Source: Prodigiosinella aquatilis (GTDB taxonomy: Bacteria > Pseudomonadota > Gammaproteobacteria > Enterobacterales > Enterobacteriaceae). From it: a DNA stretch of 64,000 nucleotides. Position numbers and translations under genes: made by a program. Below, one piece after another: positions 17,793 through 27,538 of this stretch (the first letter of the stretch is position 1; each line of letters opens with the position of its first letter). The notes under the pieces are model-generated. The model saw only the letters and a program-made list of their open reading frames with translations. It was not told where the DNA came from and searched no databases. The DNA is taken from the NCBI GenBank assembly GCA_030388725.1, contig CP128857.1:4526001-4590000 (forward strand), written 5' to 3'.

Positions 17793-19076
17793 CTATTTCA
17801 GTTTTGCCAACATCGCTCGTGTTACCAGCACGATACCTTCATCAGATCGATAAAAGCGCCGGATGTCCTCCTCTGCGTTTTCACCAATGATCATGCCTTC
17901 CGGAATTTCACAGGCCCGGTCAATAATACAGCGATGCAAGCGGCAGGAACGTCCTATCGTGACGTCTGGCAGTAACACCGAAGAGTCGATGCTACAGAAT
18001 GAATTCACTCGCACTCGTGGGAACAAAACGGAGTGCGTCACCACCGAGCCAGAGACAATACAACCACCTGACACCAGAGAATTCATGGTCAATCCGTGAC
18101 TGCCTGAACGATCCTGCACAAACTTGGCGGGAGGCATGGCATCCATCGCCGAGCGCATCGGCCAGTTGTGGTCATACATATCCAACTCCGGCATTACCGA
18201 AGCCAGATCAAGATTCGCACGCCAATAGGCTTCCAGCGTGCCAACATCCCGCCAGTACGGCGGTGCATTCTCATTGGAAGTAACACAGGAAAGGGAAAAA
18301 GGATGTGCCCAGGCCAGGCCCTGTTCGACAATTTTCGGGATCAGGTCTTTGCCAAAGTCATGACTGGAATCCGACTGACACACGTCCTCTTCAAGGCGCC
18401 GATAGAGAAACTCCGCATTAAAAACATAAATGCCCATGCTCGCCAGCACCTTGTCTGGATGACCCGGCATAGGCGTCGGTTGTTTCGGCTTTTCGGCAAA
18501 ACTGACAATACGGTCATCTTTATCCACACTCACAATACCGAATGCGCTGGCTTCGTTCAGCGGCACTGGCAGGCAGGCCACCGAGCATTCCGCGCCTTTC
18601 TCTACGTGGTCAAGCAGCATGCGTGAATAATCCATTTTGTAGATATGATCGCCGGCCAGAATCACCACATATTCGGCCCGATAGCGCCGGATAATATCCA
18701 GGTTATGGCAGACGGCATCGGCAGTACCGCGATACCATTGATCATTCCCATCATGCCGTTGCTGTGCGGGCAATAAATCGACAAACTCGTTCATCTCCGC
18801 ATTGAGGAACGACCAGCCTCGTTGGATATGCTGTACCAGAGTATGAGATTGGTACTGCGTAATCACACCAATGCGCCGAATACCAGAATTCAGGCAGTTT
18901 GACAGAGCGAAATCAATAATCCGGTATTTCCCTCCGAAATGAACCGCGGGTTTGGCACGCAGAGCAGTTAAATCTTTCAGTCTCGTTCCCCGGCCACCAG
19001 CCAGAATTAGTGCTACAGATTTTAGTGGAAGCTGTCGGGCAAGCATCATAGGATCATTTTTTTCAGCACTAACCAT
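17793..19076 (-). CDS. glgC: Glucose-1-phosphate adenylyltransferase
   Basis: 427-residue ADP-glucose pyrophosphorylase, the committed step of glycogen synthesis (ATP + glucose 1-phosphate). LILAGGRGTRLKDLT is the nucleotidyltransferase signature; GTADAVCHNLD and ILAGDHIYKMDY are catalytic-site motifs, and a left-handed beta-helix follows in the C-terminal part. The N-terminal basic residues (RQLPLKSVALILAGG) fit an allosterically regulated enterobacterial enzyme. AAGGAGT lies 6-7 nt before ATG 19076. 13 nt after glgX. Confidence 0.97.
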   Translation of the reverse strand: MVSAEKNDPMMLARQLPLKSVALILAGGRGTRLKDLTALRAKPAVHFGGKYRIIDFALSNCLNSGIRRIGVITQYQSHTLVQHIQRGWSFLNAEMNEFVDLLPAQQRHDGNDQWYRGTADAVCHNLDIIRRYRAEYVVILAGDHIYKMDYSRMLLDHVEKGAECSVACLPVPLNEASAFGIVSVDKDDRIVSFAEKPKQPTPMPGHPDKVLASMGIYVFNAEFLYRRLEEDVCQSDSSHDFGKDLIPKIVEQGLAWAHPFSLSCVTSNENAPPYWRDVGTLEAYWRANLDLASVMPELDMYDHNWPMRSAMDAMPPAKFVQDRSGSHGLTMNSLVSGGCIVSGSVVTHSVLFPRVRVNSFCSIDSSVLLPDVTIGRSCRLHRCIIDRACEIPEGMIIGENAEEDIRRFYRSDEGIVLVTRAMLAKLK

Positions 19077-19089
19077 ATCGGACTCCTTT

Positions 19090-21063
19090 TCACTTCTTCA
19101 CAAGAACACACACTGCATGCGCTTTTCCGTGCCATATCCGGTTATCAATCGGATTTTCTGTTGCATCAAACGGCGAGGACACCTGCCATTCGCCTTCCGG
19201 CAGGATCATGTCGCATGCTTGCGGGCAAGCGTTAATCAGTAATAGCCAACGTTCGGAAAGTTGTATTTGTATCCGGTGCTCCCCTTGTTCCCATTCGTGC
19301 GGCGTCAATGGCTCTCCCTGTGTATTCAGCCACTGCACGACATTCTCGTCAGCACGCCACCACGACTCCTTTTGCAGTGCCGGGATCGATTTTCGTAAAC
19401 TGATCAGCCCGGCAGTGAACGCAATCAATGTTTTATCTGCATCCAGCCACTCCAGCCAGGTCATCAAATTATCCTGGCAGTAGGCATTGTTATTGCCTTG
19501 CTGGCTGTGCCCAAACTCGTCGCCCGCCAACAACATCGGCGTTCCCTGAGATAGCAAGAGTGTGGTCAGCAATGCCTGCTGACTGACACGCCGTCGGAGC
19601 TGTATTTCCGTATCCGCATCCAGCCCTTCGATCCCGTGGTTATAACTGAAATTGCTGTTGGCCCCATCCCGGTTATGCTCGCCGTTAGCTCCGTTATGTT
19701 TATTGTTGAAGCTCACCAGGTCGCACAAAGTAAAACCATCGTGGGCGGTGAGCATATTGATCGAAGCCCAGGGCTCTCGACCATGATGTTCAAATACATC
19801 GCTGGATGCGGCAAAACGACGGGCAAACTCACCCAGAGACAGAGTGCCGTGTAACCAGAAACGGCGCATATCATCGCGGTAACGATCATTCCATTCTGCA
19901 AACAGCAGCGGAAATTTTCCTAACTGATAACCGCCGCAACCGATATCCCACGGTTCGGCAATCAACTTGCAACCTCGCAGTCGATGATGCTGTTGCAGAA
20001 CAGTAAATAATGGCGCGGAAGTGCTGAAATCCGGTATACGTCCCATAACCGTTGCCAGATCAAAACGAAAACCATCCACATGGCACTCTTCATGCCAGAA
20101 AATCAGACAGTCCATCACCCAATCGACAACCGCCGGATGATCCAGGCGCATCACATTGCCGCAACCGGTCCAGTTTTTATAGGTCCCGTCCTGATTCAGC
20201 CAGTAATAACTGGCGTTATCGATACCGCGCAACGAGAGTGTCGGGCCGTAGATATCCAGTTCTGCGCTGTGATTGAAAACCACATCCAGAATCACTTCGA
20301 TACCCGCGTTATGTAGTAACCGCACCGCCTCACGGAACTCATTGAGCGGATCATCACTGGCTGACAGACTGTTATCCACCGCGAACGGCAGCAGCATGTT
20401 ATAACCCCAGTAATTACGTAGTCCCAACTCTTGCAGGCGTGGCTCATCGGCATGCTGCTGAATGGGCATCAGCTCTAGTGTGGTAATGCCGAGGTGGGTC
20501 AGATAATCCAATATCAGCGGATGCGCCAGTGCCGCATAGGTGCCACGAATTGCCGAAGGGATCGCCGTATACCGTTTGGTCAACCCGCGCACATGGGCCT
20601 CGTAAATCACGGTTTTTCCCCAAGGAACTTGCGGAAAACGGTCATCCTGCCAGTCATAATCGTCGTCAATCACCACACATTTGGGCATAACGCAGGCGCT
20701 GTCACGTTCATCACGTCGTTCATGACCACCATGCAGAATCTCATCATCCACGACCTGACCATCCATCAGTCTGGCTCGAGGATCGAGCAACAGCTTGTGC
20801 GGGTTAAAACGCAACCCATTCAGCGGATCAAACGGGCCGTCAACCCGGAAACCATAACGCAACCCTGGGAGGGCGCCCGGCAGATAACCGTGCCAGATAT
20901 CCCCGGTACGCCCTGTCAACGGCAGCCGTTGTTCTTGCTGGTGTTCATCAAACACACACAGTTCAACCCGCTCCGCTCCGGCAGAAAACAGGGCAAAATT
21001 GACGCCGTTACCATCAAAGTGCGATCCTAACGGCGTCGAATGACCTTCTCGCAGTACCGTCAC
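19090..21063 (-). CDS. glgX: Glycogen debranching enzyme
   Basis: 657-residue GH13 isoamylase-type enzyme that hydrolyses alpha-1,6 branches of phosphorylase-trimmed glycogen. Motifs visible: DVVFNHSAE (region I), DGFRFDLATVMGR (region II, nucleophile Asp), LIAEPWD (region III, acid Glu) and NMLTAHDGFTLCDL (region IV). An N-terminal CBM48-like beta domain precedes the barrel. The start is a GTG at 21063 that overlaps the glgB stop (GTGA), indicating translational coupling. Confidence 0.96.
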   Translation of the reverse strand: MTVLREGHSTPLGSHFDGNGVNFALFSAGAERVELCVFDEHQQEQRLPLTGRTGDIWHGYLPGALPGLRYGFRVDGPFDPLNGLRFNPHKLLLDPRARLMDGQVVDDEILHGGHERRDERDSACVMPKCVVIDDDYDWQDDRFPQVPWGKTVIYEAHVRGLTKRYTAIPSAIRGTYAALAHPLILDYLTHLGITTLELMPIQQHADEPRLQELGLRNYWGYNMLLPFAVDNSLSASDDPLNEFREAVRLLHNAGIEVILDVVFNHSAELDIYGPTLSLRGIDNASYYWLNQDGTYKNWTGCGNVMRLDHPAVVDWVMDCLIFWHEECHVDGFRFDLATVMGRIPDFSTSAPLFTVLQQHHRLRGCKLIAEPWDIGCGGYQLGKFPLLFAEWNDRYRDDMRRFWLHGTLSLGEFARRFAASSDVFEHHGREPWASINMLTAHDGFTLCDLVSFNNKHNGANGEHNRDGANSNFSYNHGIEGLDADTEIQLRRRVSQQALLTTLLLSQGTPMLLAGDEFGHSQQGNNNAYCQDNLMTWLEWLDADKTLIAFTAGLISLRKSIPALQKESWWRADENVVQWLNTQGEPLTPHEWEQGEHRIQIQLSERWLLLINACPQACDMILPEGEWQVSSPFDATENPIDNRIWHGKAHAVCVLVKK

Positions 21064-23246
21064 TCGCCCTCCCTGACCAGATATAAGGTGGCCAATGGCG
21101 GCAATGTCAGTACCAGTGATTGCGCACGGGTGTGGCTTCCAACCAATTCGCTGTGCACAACGCCTTCATTACCCTGATTACTGCCGTGGTAATACCATGA
21201 ATCCGTATTCAGCACTTCCCGCCAGGGGCCCGGCTGATTGATGCCAATACGATAGCCATAGCGCGGCACCGGCGTAAAGTTGCTGACAATCAGCATCTCC
21301 TTACCTTCTCCATCGCGCCGGATAAAGGCAAAAACGGAATTTTCGCAGTCATCCACCACCACCCACTCAAATCCCTGCGGCTGGTAGTCGCACTGGTAAA
21401 GTGGCGGATGCTGGCGATAACAGTGGTTGAGATCTCGCACCAGATGCTGCACACCGCTATGCCAGCCCTCCGGCTCGTCCAGCAGATGCCAGTCCAGACT
21501 GGTGTCGTAGTTCCATTCATTGCCCTGGGCGAATTCCCCCCCCATGAACAATAATTTCTTGCCGGGATACGCCCACATAAAACCGTAATAGGCACGCAAA
21601 TTAGCAAACTTTTGCCAGGCGTCACCTGGCATACGATCCAACAACGAATGTTTGCCGTGCACCACTTCATCGTGAGAAAGCGGTAGGATAAAATTTTCGC
21701 TGTAAGCGTAAAGCATGCCGAAAGTCAGTAGATCGTGATGGTACTTACGATGCACCGGATCAAGCTGCATATAGGACAGCGTGTCGTGCATCCAGCCCAT
21801 GTTCCATTTGTAGTGGAAACCCAACCCGTTATTCTCCGGCGGTAACGTGACGCCGGGATAATCCGTCGACTCCTCAGCAGCGGTGATCACTCCTGGACAA
21901 TTCTGACCCAGCACCTGGTTGGTGTATTGCAGAAAAGCAATCGCCTCCAGGTTTTCCTTGCCGCCATAATAGTTGGGCACCCATTCCCCCTCCTGACGGC
22001 TATAATCGCGGTAAATCATCGATGCCACCGCGTCCACGCGCAGGCCATCAATACCGTAGCGCTCCGTCCAGTAAAGCGCGTTACCTGCCAGATAATTACG
22101 CACTTCATAGCGGCCATAGTTATAAATCAGTGTATTCCAGTCCTGATGATAACCTTCCCGCGGGTCGGCATATTCATACAGTGAAGTACCATCGAAACAG
22201 GACAACCCATAACTATCCGAGGGGAAATGACCCGGCACCCAATCCAGTAACACATTGATACCCGCCTGATGAAACGCGTTTACCAGCATCTGAAACGCTT
22301 CTGGCGTACCAAAACGGCGGGTCGGTGCATATAACCCCAGCGGCTGATAACCCCAGCTACCATCAAACGGATGCTCATTGATCGGCATCAGTTCAACGTG
22401 AGTAAACCCCATTTCTTTGACATAAGGCACCAGTTGTTCGGCCAGTTCCTGATAGCTGAGCCAGAAATTATTGTCAGTATGACGTCGCCACGATCCCAGA
22501 TGCACCTCATAAACGGAGATGGGTGCCTGCAGATCGTTAGCCTGCTGACGCTGCACAGAGGATGCCACCTTCTTCGGCAGAGGACTGATAAGAGAAGCGG
22601 TGTCTGGGCGCATTTGAGCTTCAAAGGCATAAGGATCCGACTTCAGCAATACATTGTCGTAACAGTCGATGATTTCGTATTTGTAAAGCTCGCCGAAAGG
22701 GACAGCGGGAAGAAACAGTTCCCATATGCCATTCTCACTACGCAGACGCATTGGATGACGACGCCCATCCCAGAAATTGAAATTCCCTACTACCGAAACC
22801 CGTTGCGCATTGGGTGCCCACACGGCAAAACGCATACCTTCCACGCCATCCAGAGTCTCAGGATGTACGCCCATTCGTTCAAACGGGCGCAGATGACGGC
22901 CTTCCGCCAGCAGCCAGATATCCAAATCCTGCAACAACGGACCAAAGCGGTATGGATCATCAATCAGATACGTTTCCTTCCGCCAGGTAACTGACAGACG
23001 GTAACTAAAACGTTTTTTTCGGCGTGGGATTACGGCGGAAAAAAAACCTCGTTCATCCTGACAAATCAGATGTCCCACGTTGCGCCCACTGTGGGCATCC
23101 ACGACATGCACATCGCTAGCATCAGGAAGTAACGCCCGTACCTCCAGACCATTAGCAGTTTCGTGCATACCCAGCACAGCAAAAGGATCGGCATAGTGGC
23201 CGGAAAAAAGGAGATCAATTACATGATGATCAGAAAACCCTGACAT
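21060..23246 (-). CDS. glgB: 1,4-alpha-glucan branching enzyme
   Basis: 728-residue GH13 branching enzyme that forms alpha-1,6 branches. CBM48 is at the N-terminus (GMRFAVWAPNAQRVSVVGNFN), and GH13 regions DWVPGHFPSD, DGLRVDAVASMIY, TAAEESTDYP and LPLSHDEVVHGK are all present. Two ATGs compete: the one at 23246 has AGAGG 9 nt upstream and gives exactly the E. coli length, while that at 23255 abuts the AGAGG, so 23246 is chosen. First gene of glgBXCAP; promoter lies in the 380-bp gap shared with btsS. Confidence 0.96.
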   Translation of the reverse strand: MSGFSDHHVIDLLFSGHYADPFAVLGMHETANGLEVRALLPDASDVHVVDAHSGRNVGHLICQDERGFFSAVIPRRKKRFSYRLSVTWRKETYLIDDPYRFGPLLQDLDIWLLAEGRHLRPFERMGVHPETLDGVEGMRFAVWAPNAQRVSVVGNFNFWDGRRHPMRLRSENGIWELFLPAVPFGELYKYEIIDCYDNVLLKSDPYAFEAQMRPDTASLISPLPKKVASSVQRQQANDLQAPISVYEVHLGSWRRHTDNNFWLSYQELAEQLVPYVKEMGFTHVELMPINEHPFDGSWGYQPLGLYAPTRRFGTPEAFQMLVNAFHQAGINVLLDWVPGHFPSDSYGLSCFDGTSLYEYADPREGYHQDWNTLIYNYGRYEVRNYLAGNALYWTERYGIDGLRVDAVASMIYRDYSRQEGEWVPNYYGGKENLEAIAFLQYTNQVLGQNCPGVITAAEESTDYPGVTLPPENNGLGFHYKWNMGWMHDTLSYMQLDPVHRKYHHDLLTFGMLYAYSENFILPLSHDEVVHGKHSLLDRMPGDAWQKFANLRAYYGFMWAYPGKKLLFMGGEFAQGNEWNYDTSLDWHLLDEPEGWHSGVQHLVRDLNHCYRQHPPLYQCDYQPQGFEWVVVDDCENSVFAFIRRDGEGKEMLIVSNFTPVPRYGYRIGINQPGPWREVLNTDSWYYHGSNQGNEGVVHSELVGSHTRAQSLVLTLPPLATLYLVREGE

Positions 23247-23627
23247 GGTATCCATCCTCTAATTAACCATCTGAATTCATTAAATATGTTAAAGGGATAA
23301 ATAATGATATTAGTGTTATTGTCCAAATAACGATTTCTTAGCCCTGTAACAAAAAAGAATTGATCTAACCCTATAAAAAATATGGCTAACCTGATGGGTT
23401 ATCACTGATCGCGGCGATACCTGATACAAAAAAATGCGTTCATCAAGTTAGCCTTAAATAGCTTAGTCAAGAAACCAAAAAATATTTAAGAAATAGCTAA
23501 ACTTTTGCATCGAAATATTATAGGAATAAATTATGAATCATCATTTTACTGAACATTGATCATGCAAATGTCACGCACCACATTAAAAGCGTAAAATCGA
23601 CAGGCACCGATTAGTGAGGTACGTTCC
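23247..23627. other. Divergent promoter region glgB / btsS
   Basis: 381 bp, AT-rich in the middle, between two divergent genes. It must hold promoters for both. I could not pick unambiguous -35/-10 pairs or operators. Confidence 0.5.
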
Positions 23628-25361
23628 ATGATGGTTAGCCAAATCGATCTTATCCTTTCCCTCTTGCAGCAAATGTGTGTTTATCTGGTTATTGCCTATC
23701 TGCTCAGCAAGACCCCGTTGTTCATTCCACTCATGCAGATCACTATTCGTCTGCCACACAAGCTGGTGTGCTACCTGACTTTTTCGATGTTCTGCATCAT
23801 GGGTACATACTTTGGTCTGCATATTGATGACTCCATTGCCAATACCCGGGCTATCGGCGCCGTACTGGGTGGCGTCCTGGGCGGCCCATCAGTAGGGTTT
23901 CTGGTGGGACTAACCGGTGGGCTGCACCGCTATTCCATGGGCGGCATGACCGCATTGGCCTGTATGCTTTCTACTATTGTGGAAGGTCTGGTCGGTGGCC
24001 TGCTCCATCGCAGCCTGGCCCGGCGTAACCGTATCGATCAACTGTTCCAGCCATTGGTCGTGGCGCTCACTACACTGGTCGCCGAAATATTACAGATGCT
24101 CATCATCCTGCTGGTGGCTCGTCCGTTTGACCAGGCACTGGAACTGGTCAAGGACATTGCTTTGCCAATGATGATCACTAACAGCATCGGTGCCGCTATG
24201 TTTATGCGCATTCTGCTCGATCGACGAGCAATATTTGAGAAGTATACCTCCGCATTCTCCGCCAAAGCTTTGCAAATCGCGGCACGGGCCGAAGGAGCGT
24301 TGCGACAGGGATTCAATCAACAAAACAGTATGCGTGTGGCCCGCATTTTGTATGAAGAGCTGGGCGTCGGTGCCGTGGCTATCACTGACCGGGAAAAACT
24401 GTTGGCATTTATCGGGCTGGGGGATGATCACCATAAAGTTGGTTCGCGCATTACGTCACCTCACACCCACCGGGCGATTGATAATAACCAGGTGGTCTAC
24501 GCCGATGGCAATGCGGTGCCCTATACCTGCTCCATTTCCCCCCACTGCAAGCTGGGCTCAACGCTGGTCATCCCGTTGCGTGGAGAGGAGCAACGGGTGA
24601 TTGGCACGATCAAACTGTACGAACCGAAGAACAAGCTGTTTTCCAGCATTAACCGCACACTGGGCGAAGGGATTGCGCATCTACTGTCCGCACAGATTCT
24701 GGCTGGCCGCTTTGAACAACAAAAACAGTTACTGGTGCAATCCGAAATCAAATTGCTCCATGCACAGGTCAACCCTCATTTTCTGTTCAATGCGCTGAAT
24801 ACGCTTTCAGCGGTCATTCGCCGCAATCCAGACTATGCCCGTCATCTGGTGCTATCGCTGTCGACCTTCTTTCGCAAAAACCTCAAGCGCAGCAATGATG
24901 AAGTATCGCTAAGTGATGAGATGGAACACGTCAACGCCTATCTGGATATTGAAAAAGCGCGCTTCGCCGATCATCTGACAGTAGATATTTCGCTGCCGGA
25001 ATCACTGCTGGAAGCACGGCTGCCAGCATTCTCACTGCAACCCATCGTAGAAAATGCCATCAAACATGGGACCTCCCAGATGCTGGAAAGCGGCCATATT
25101 TGCATCCGGGGACGATTACACGCCAACACGCTGGAACTGACGGTAGAAGACAATGCCGGTACCTATCAGCCACGCAGCGGCGGCGATGGGTTGGGCATGA
25201 ATCTGGTGGACCGCCGTATCAAAGCGCGTTACGGCCATCGCTATGGCATCACCGTGGTCAGTGAGCCGGAACAATTCACCCGTGTGGAAGTACGTGTGCC
25301 ATTGACATTACCGGATAAAGTCGAAACGTGTGGTTTTGACAACGAAAAGAAATCCGCCTAA
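23628..25361 (+). CDS. btsS: LytS/BtsS-type sensor histidine kinase (pyruvate sensor)
   Basis: 577-residue membrane kinase, near-identical in layout to E. coli BtsS (YehU). The 5TM-LytS sensor (residues 1-200) reads FCIMGTYFGLHIDDSIANTRAIGAV and GLTGGLHRYSMGGMTALACM. A GAF domain follows (AVAITDREKLLAFIGLGDDHH, LGSTLVIPLRGEEQRV), then His_kinase with the phosphorylated His in NPHFLFNALNTL and an N-box VENAIKHG. BtsS senses extracellular pyruvate and phosphorylates BtsR, whose gene normally follows directly. Here btsR is absent, replaced by a toxin-antitoxin island, so the kinase has no local partner. GAGGT lies 7 nt before ATG 23628. The tail beyond VRVPL is slightly longer than in E. coli. 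Confidence 0.92.
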   Translation: MMVSQIDLILSLLQQMCVYLVIAYLLSKTPLFIPLMQITIRLPHKLVCYLTFSMFCIMGTYFGLHIDDSIANTRAIGAVLGGVLGGPSVGFLVGLTGGLHRYSMGGMTALACMLSTIVEGLVGGLLHRSLARRNRIDQLFQPLVVALTTLVAEILQMLIILLVARPFDQALELVKDIALPMMITNSIGAAMFMRILLDRRAIFEKYTSAFSAKALQIAARAEGALRQGFNQQNSMRVARILYEELGVGAVAITDREKLLAFIGLGDDHHKVGSRITSPHTHRAIDNNQVVYADGNAVPYTCSISPHCKLGSTLVIPLRGEEQRVIGTIKLYEPKNKLFSSINRTLGEGIAHLLSAQILAGRFEQQKQLLVQSEIKLLHAQVNPHFLFNALNTLSAVIRRNPDYARHLVLSLSTFFRKNLKRSNDEVSLSDEMEHVNAYLDIEKARFADHLTVDISLPESLLEARLPAFSLQPIVENAIKHGTSQMLESGHICIRGRLHANTLELTVEDNAGTYQPRSGGDGLGMNLVDRRIKARYGHRYGITVVSEPEQFTRVEVRVPLTLPDKVETCGFDNEKKSA

Positions 25362-25417
25362 TCATCCGTGGTGGAAATAACATCTCCCTGTTTTGGGGCC
25401 ATCGGTAGATAACGAAT
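25244..25417 (+). repeat. 174-bp direct repeat, left copy (btsS 3' end)
   Basis: The last 118 bp of btsS plus 56 bp downstream recur at 27939-28112 with about four substitutions and no indels. The two copies bracket the AbiE module and an integrase stump. Confidence 0.95.
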
Positions 25418-25513
25418 TGATCTCTTCCCGTTGTTCAGTACCGACGTAAAGTAGAGTTTTCGGCCCTTCTTCTCCATAAAAAAGAGATCAAGTTGGACTG
25501 ACTTCTCTCACTA

Positions 25514-25562
25514 TTGACATATTATCAACTCAGTAGTTTAGTATTTGTTATATTGTTAAACC
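25514..25562 (+). promoter_or_regulatory. Candidate promoter of abiEi-abiEii
   Basis: A perfect TTGACA (25514-25519) is followed after 17 nt by TTTAGT, in the AT-rich leader of the AbiE operon. AbiEi antitoxins of this family repress their own promoter, but no clear inverted repeat was found. Confidence 0.45.
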
Positions 25563-26348
25563 ATGGGTGAATCTATGTCATCAAAGTTAAACTGGCTTTT
25601 GCAGAAAACTGCGCCAGGTTCCTTGATATTACAGTCCTGGCTGACAAAAAATGGTATCAGCCCTTCTTTAGCCAATAAGTATATGCACAGCGACTGGTTA
25701 CAAAAGCTACGTGCCGGGGTATACGTGCGGAGTGGGCGCGACCCTCAGTGGAGTGATGCCGTCCTATGCCTCCAAAATCAGCTTGGGATTTCTGTTCATC
25801 TGGCGGGGCTTACTAGCCTGACCTATCAGGGACGCTCTCATTATCTTCACTTAACACACCAGGCGATTTGGCTTTGCGTAGAAGATAAAGCTTCATTGCC
25901 AAAATGGTTCAAAGAATTTCCCAATGTCGAGTGGCTTTTACTTTCTAACCAGAAGCTCAATATGCATGACGAAAAATATCTGACAGAGGTTGAAATTAAA
26001 GGAGGGCGGTTGAAAGCGAGTGTGTTGGAATTAGCTGCTTACGAGATTGCTAATGCAGTCCCTGGTTCACTTTCATTTGAGCACGCAGCGGAGCTGTTTC
26101 AGGGGCTGGTAAACCTGAGTCCGCGTAAAGTCGAAGTGTTGTTACAGTCCAGTCGCGCAGTGCAAACTAACCGGCTTTACCTGTTTCTGGCCGATCACTA
26201 TGCTCATGCATGGGTTAAGCGAATAGATAAAGCCAACATTGACTTGGGGGCTGGGAAACGGCAGATCGTATCTGGTGGCAAGCTAGACCCAAAATATCAG
26301 ATCACTGTTCCAGAGAGTTTTGTTAGCAAAGGGATCTCGCATGGATAA
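25563..26348 (+). CDS. abiEi: Type IV toxin-antitoxin antitoxin AbiEi
   Basis: 261-residue protein with an N-terminal winged-helix-like domain (SWLTKNGISPSLANKYMHSDWLQKLRAGVY, about residues 20-55) and a C-terminal AbiEi/COG5340-type domain. AbiEi binds its own promoter and counteracts the AbiEii nucleotidyltransferase without contacting it, which is why the system is classed as type IV. ATG 25563 and ATG 25575 are both possible; neither has a strong ribosome-binding site. The gene overlaps abiEii by 8 nt. The operon gives abortive phage resistance in known cases. Its position between repeats of btsS marks it as acquired. Confidence 0.85.
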   Translation: MGESMSSKLNWLLQKTAPGSLILQSWLTKNGISPSLANKYMHSDWLQKLRAGVYVRSGRDPQWSDAVLCLQNQLGISVHLAGLTSLTYQGRSHYLHLTHQAIWLCVEDKASLPKWFKEFPNVEWLLLSNQKLNMHDEKYLTEVEIKGGRLKASVLELAAYEIANAVPGSLSFEHAAELFQGLVNLSPRKVEVLLQSSRAVQTNRLYLFLADHYAHAWVKRIDKANIDLGAGKRQIVSGGKLDPKYQITVPESFVSKGISHG

Positions 26349-27258
26349 GCATTCACCTTATTATCGGCAAGTTGCGTTGCTGCTCAGTGCATTACCTGTT
26401 GTGGCATCAGAGCGATGCTTTGCACTAAAAGGTGGGACGGCGATAAACTTGTTTGTTCGTGATTTCCCACGATTATCGGTTGATATCGATTTGGCTTACA
26501 TTCCGCTGGAAAGCAGAGATGTGGCATTGCCAAACGTTCGGGCTGCTTTGACGCGTATTGCTGAAATACTGCAACAACAGGCTGGCATTTCGGCGGTACT
26601 ACAAACGAATAATCCTGATGAAATGCGCATTGTTGTTTCTTCTCAGGAGGCACAGATAAAGATAGAAGTTTCGCCTGTTGCGCGAGGTACGCTGTATCCC
26701 CCGGAAGAACGTGATGTTGTTGAGGCGGTAGAAGATGAGTTCGGTTTCGCTGCTATTCAGGTTGTATCGCTTGCCGATCTCTATGGTGGAAAGCTTTGTG
26801 CTGCGCTGGATAGGCAACATCCCCGTGATTTTTATGACGTCAAAATGCTGCTTGAAACGCAGGGTATTGATCGCCAGATATTTAATGGTTTCATCACCTA
26901 TCTATTGGGGCATAAGCGCCCGTTATCAGAAATTTTAGATCCTCATTGGAAAGATATTTCTCTGCCATACGCAAATGAATTTAATGGAATGACATTCGAT
27001 GCGGTCTCTCTTGAAGAACTCAATGCGATACCCAACTTAATGGTTACTGCTCTCAAAGCACAATTCACGCAGCGGGATTATGATTTTTTGATGTCTTTCA
27101 AAAGTGGTCAACCGGACTGGAATCTCGCTCCTGAAGAGCAGATTCAGCATTTGCCAGCGGTAAAATGGAAGTTGCAAAATATTGGGCACATACCAAAAGA
27201 TAAACATATTCAGGCGTTGGCGAAGCTTGAGACAGTTCTTGCCGAGTGGATAGAGTAG
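26341..27258 (+). CDS. abiEii: AbiEii nucleotidyltransferase toxin
   Basis: 305-residue DUF1814 protein of the MNT/DNA-polymerase-beta-like nucleotidyltransferase fold. KGGTAINL (30-37) and SVDIDLAY (with Asp48 and Asp50) form the G-x-D-x-D metal and nucleotide site. YGGKLCAALDRQHPRDFYDV is the conserved C-terminal Lys/Asp motif. AbiEii transfers nucleotides (to tRNA acceptor stems in related MenT toxins) and stops growth during phage infection. Start at 26341 overlaps the abiEi stop (ATGGATAA) and has AAAGGGA upstream; a more distal ATG at 26320 lies inside abiEi. Motifs appear intact, so the pair may be functional. Confidence 0.87.
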   Translation: MDKHSPYYRQVALLLSALPVVASERCFALKGGTAINLFVRDFPRLSVDIDLAYIPLESRDVALPNVRAALTRIAEILQQQAGISAVLQTNNPDEMRIVVSSQEAQIKIEVSPVARGTLYPPEERDVVEAVEDEFGFAAIQVVSLADLYGGKLCAALDRQHPRDFYDVKMLLETQGIDRQIFNGFITYLLGHKRPLSEILDPHWKDISLPYANEFNGMTFDAVSLEELNAIPNLMVTALKAQFTQRDYDFLMSFKSGQPDWNLAPEEQIQHLPAVKWKLQNIGHIPKDKHIQALAKLETVLAEWIE

Positions 27259-27335
27259 TTTATCATTTAATCTATACATTCACCCTGGGTATCACTACAT
27301 GGTGATTTGTAAACCACATGCACTAATCTATCAAA

Positions 27336-27375
27336 GCACAGCACAGCACAGCACAGCACAGCACAGCACAGCACA
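27336..27375. repeat. Pentanucleotide tandem repeat (GCACA)8
   Basis: Eight uninterrupted copies of GCACA, preceded by AA and followed by GCAGC, about 80 bp downstream of abiEii. It is not inside a recognisable gene. The copy number is likely to vary between isolates through strand slippage. Confidence 0.95.
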
Positions 27376-27538
27376 GCAGCGTAGTAACAACAGATAAATC
27401 AAATTGTTATAAAAGTGTAGGTTAAAGCGTAGTTTTTACTGGTTTTATATAAATAATCTTTATTTATCAGCACTAACGCACCAATTCATCATGGGCGTGT
27501 GCAAGCTAACTTCTTTTTTTTCCATTTAAATAAATCAC
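27376..27538. other. Intergenic after the pentanucleotide repeat
   Basis: AT-rich, no gene or terminator recognised. It separates the AbiE module from the integrase stump. Confidence 0.4.

Noticed and set aside
16613..18626. Several 80-210 codon plus-strand frames within glgA and glgC
   Set aside because: They are antisense shadows of conserved glycogen genes and lack translation signals.
27336..27375. CRISPR-like array
   Set aside because: Units of 5 bp without spacers: a microsatellite. No CRISPR array was seen anywhere in the window.
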